This document shows, one piece after another, positions 43,496 to 44,544 of a stretch of DNA of 44,544 bases; the stretch's first letter is position 1; every line of letters begins with the position of its first letter. Origin of the DNA: JBDHUW01 sp039809345 (lineage in GTDB: Bacteria; Patescibacteriota; Gracilibacteria; Absconditabacterales; Absconditicoccaceae); the NCBI GenBank assembly GCA_039809345.1, contig JBDHUW010000009.1, positions 1 through 44,544 on the forward strand, read 5' to 3'. The translations under genes and the position numbers were made by a program. The notes below the pieces were generated by a model. That model did not search any database. It saw only the letters and a program-made list of their open reading frames with translations, and was not told the origin of the DNA.

Positions 43496-43741
43496 TTAGT
43501 GTAATATATACCCAACCTTCTGAACATACTTTCCCATCGTCCAACATTCAATAACTTTTCCTTCCTTGATCAGTTTCTTTAGCCTTTTATATCTATACGT
43601 AGAGTTCAGATTCACTTCTCAGTTTGGATAAATCTTTTCCAAGATAGCTTTCACATTCTTTTCTATATAGAGTCTGGAATCTCTTTTCTGGAACACTTCT
43701 TCCTCCATAATCTTCCATCTTGTCTTGTATGATTGTACCAT
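43496..43741 (-). CDS. 81-aa basic protein, possible DNA-binding
   Basis: A small basic protein starting MVQSYKTRWKIMEEEVFQK, with a helix-turn-helix-like segment (LYIEKNVKAILEKIYPNGEVNLNSTYRYKRLKKLIKEGKVIE) followed by CWTMGKYVQ. The layout suggests a winged-helix fold. It is the outermost complete gene before attR. One UGA-Gly. Weakly supported. Confidence 0.5.
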
Positions 43742-44055
43742 TGTAAAGTAGATATGTAGAATATAAATAGGTCAGAACACGGCTTTTTTGTCTAAACTGA
43801 TATATTACTTTAGACTTTGGTCAATTTCGCCTATATCAAAAATCGGGTTTCCCAAAATTACATAATGGTCTATATATTAGTATCGTTTGGGGGTTGGGGT
43901 ATACATGACAATAGGACGGCATGACAGATATTTTCAAAAACTTTATAAAAATAATACACTTTCTATGCGCCACCTACTTATAGAGGTTGATTTTTCTCTC
44001 ATAAGTAGGTTATTAAGCGATAGTTTACAATTTCTCTTGTTTTTGTAAGATCATT
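43742..44055. other. 314-base non-coding stretch with a long inverted repeat
   Basis: No gene seen. It contains a G-rich stretch (43886-43903) and an inverted repeat at 43972-44010 (ACCTACTTAT and ATAAGTAGGT, with AGAG/CTCT continuing the stem). No T-tract follows, so it is not a plain terminator. It could be an origin, a recombinase arm site or a regulatory hairpin. Confidence 0.5.
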
Positions 44056-44197
44056 TTATATACTGACTGTCACTTGTAAGGATTCTTTTTGAGTCTTTTC
44101 AAGAATATACCTATAATATTCTCAAAGTTGGTTCAGTTTTACTAACTCTTGGATATAGGGGAGTGGTGTTTGTCTAACAGCATCTAGCCCCTGCCAT
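44056..44197 (-). other. displaced 3' segment of the serine recombinase gene
   Basis: On the minus strand, starting at the att core, the frame reads WQGLDAVRQTPLPYIQELV, then KLNQLGEYYRYILEKTQ and ends at TAA 44056. The reading frame relative to CCCTGCCAT is the same as that of the recombinase at attL (AKWQG). One UGA is read as Gly. There is no start codon. It is best explained as the original C-terminus of the recombinase, which is rejoined when the element circularises. Confidence 0.65.
44189..44197 (+). repeat. attR core CCCTGCCAT
   Basis: Direct repeat of the tRNA-Trp 3' end (33906-33914). Confidence 0.7.
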
Positions 44198-44228
44198 CTT
44201 GGCTCATCAAAACTGCATTTTGTCATCT

Positions 44229-44301
44229 GGGTCTGTAGCTCAGTCGGTAGAGCAATGGCCTCTTAAGCCACTGGTCCGGGGTTCGAATCCCCGCAGACCC
44301 A
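44229..44301 (+). tRNA. tRNA-Lys (CTT)
   Basis: Acceptor stem GGGTCTG/CAGACCC, T arm GTTCGAATC, anticodon loop CTCTTAA with anticodon CTT. CCA is not encoded, unlike the His and Trp tRNAs here. One A-C mismatch at 27-43. Confidence 0.92.
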
Positions 44302-44302
44302 A

Positions 44303-44336
44303 AAAAATCTCGGTTGTAATGACTGAGATTTTTTCA
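44303..44336 (+). terminator. terminator after tRNA-Lys
   Basis: AAATCTC and GAGATTT arms around a GTTGTAATGAC-containing loop, followed by six T. Confidence 0.75.
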
Positions 44337-44460
44337 TATTTTGCATGAATACACTAAAGATTTTAGCAACCATGAAGCGTACTATGTATATTAATGCTAT
44401 ATTGTAAATATGTTTTTGTTGTTTTTAAACAAATTGTATTTAGAAATTTCTACAACTATA

Positions 44461-44544
44461 TTATTTCAGGGTCTTGGGTACTTTAGGATACCTCAGAAGT
44501 AAAATGTCTCAGTAATTTCAACATCTGTTTATAAATATTCTGTC
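44461..44544 (-). CDS. possible C-terminal end of a gene cut by the window edge
   Basis: Open for 27 codons from the window edge to TAA 44461, reading ...INRCGNYGDILLLRYPKVPKTLK. Composition is protein-like with two UGA-Gly, but the length is too short for identification. The 124 bases to the tRNA-Lys terminator hold nothing clear. Confidence 0.3.

Larger units (their letters stand above)
33906..44197. mobile_element. integrated element (~10.3 kb) with serine recombinase and P4-type primase-helicase
   Basis: The unit is bounded by CCCTGCCAT at the tRNA-Trp 3' end (33906-33914) and at 44189-44197; the similarity continues loosely (TTTGGC versus CTTGGC). tRNA-Lys follows only 31 bases later, consistent with an ancestral tRNA-Trp/tRNA-Lys cluster that was split. 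Inside are a large serine recombinase next to attL, a primase-helicase with its CHC2-like partner, a ribbon-helix-helix-like protein and several small membrane or unknown proteins. No capsid, tail or conjugation gene was seen, so it may be a plasmid-like or satellite element. The inserted genes use UGA as Gly too, so the element is adapted to this code. Confidence 0.8.

Noticed and set aside
148..43741. Massive pseudogenisation, as many genes are broken by TGA
   Set aside because: The breaks are all TGA, fall where family alignments have Gly, and all final stops are TAA or TAG. Recoding explains it.
33839..44301. tRNA-Gly(UCA), the decoder of UGA, among the three tRNAs
   Set aside because: The anticodons read GTG (His), CCA (Trp) and CTT (Lys); the decoder must be elsewhere in the genome.
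1..44544. CRISPR array, rRNA operon or insertion sequence
   Set aside because: No regularly spaced repeats, no rRNA-like segments and no transposase motifs were seen on either strand.

Overview
The window comes from a bacterium that reads UGA as glycine (translation table 25), as the candidate phyla Absconditabacteria (SR1) and Gracilibacteria (BD1-5) do. Read with the standard code, nearly every long gene breaks at TGA. Read with TGA as Gly, intact genes appear with conserved motifs across the TGA positions: gyrA, gyrB, dnaB, hisS, rlmN, murD, ruvA, rny and a penicillin-binding protein. All 40 complete coding regions I called end in TAA or TAG, none in TGA. The tRNA-Trp here has anticodon CCA, which reads only UGG. 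The DNA is AT-rich and Shine-Dalgarno sites are scarce.

Layout. Positions 1-7381 (minus): a beta-CASP metallo-beta-lactamase RNase, rlmN, an NrnA-type DHH phosphoesterase, a class B penicillin-binding protein and a small pilin-like membrane protein. 7489-9217 (plus): a hypothetical gene and hisS. 9269-9688 (minus): a GC-richer lipoprotein gene with no UGA-Gly, probably acquired. 9843-12919 (plus): dnaB, a pilus-like/secreted protein and a lytic transglycosylase. 12879-16683 (minus): murD and gyrA. 16884-17471 (plus): a secreted protein behind a consensus promoter. 17538-22673 (minus): two hypothetical genes, an amino-acid permease and a dnaE that lacks its PHP domain. 22807-33778: gyrB, then (minus) a frameshifted gene, then ruvA, small and membrane proteins, rny, an Lgt-like protein, a baseplate-J-like protein, tRNA-His, a 116-aa gene flanked by a 15-bp inverted repeat, and a VTT/DedA-family protein. 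tRNA-Trp follows.

Positions 33906-44197 are an integrated element of about 10.3 kb inserted at the 3' end of tRNA-Trp. A 9-bp repeat (CCCTGCCAT) marks both ends, and tRNA-Lys lies just outside. It carries a large serine recombinase, a P4-type primase-helicase with a separate CHC2-like partner, a ribbon-helix-helix-like regulator, and several membrane or unknown proteins, including one with a conserved Cys/His/Gly C-terminal domain. No capsid genes were seen. The recombinase frame runs out of the element across attL into the antisense strand of tRNA-Trp. Just inside attR, in the same frame relative to the core, lies a 40-plus-codon tail with its own TAA. Circularisation would join the two, so the attachment site appears to sit inside the 3' end of the recombinase gene and integration swaps the protein's C-terminus. 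This is the most interesting structure in the window.
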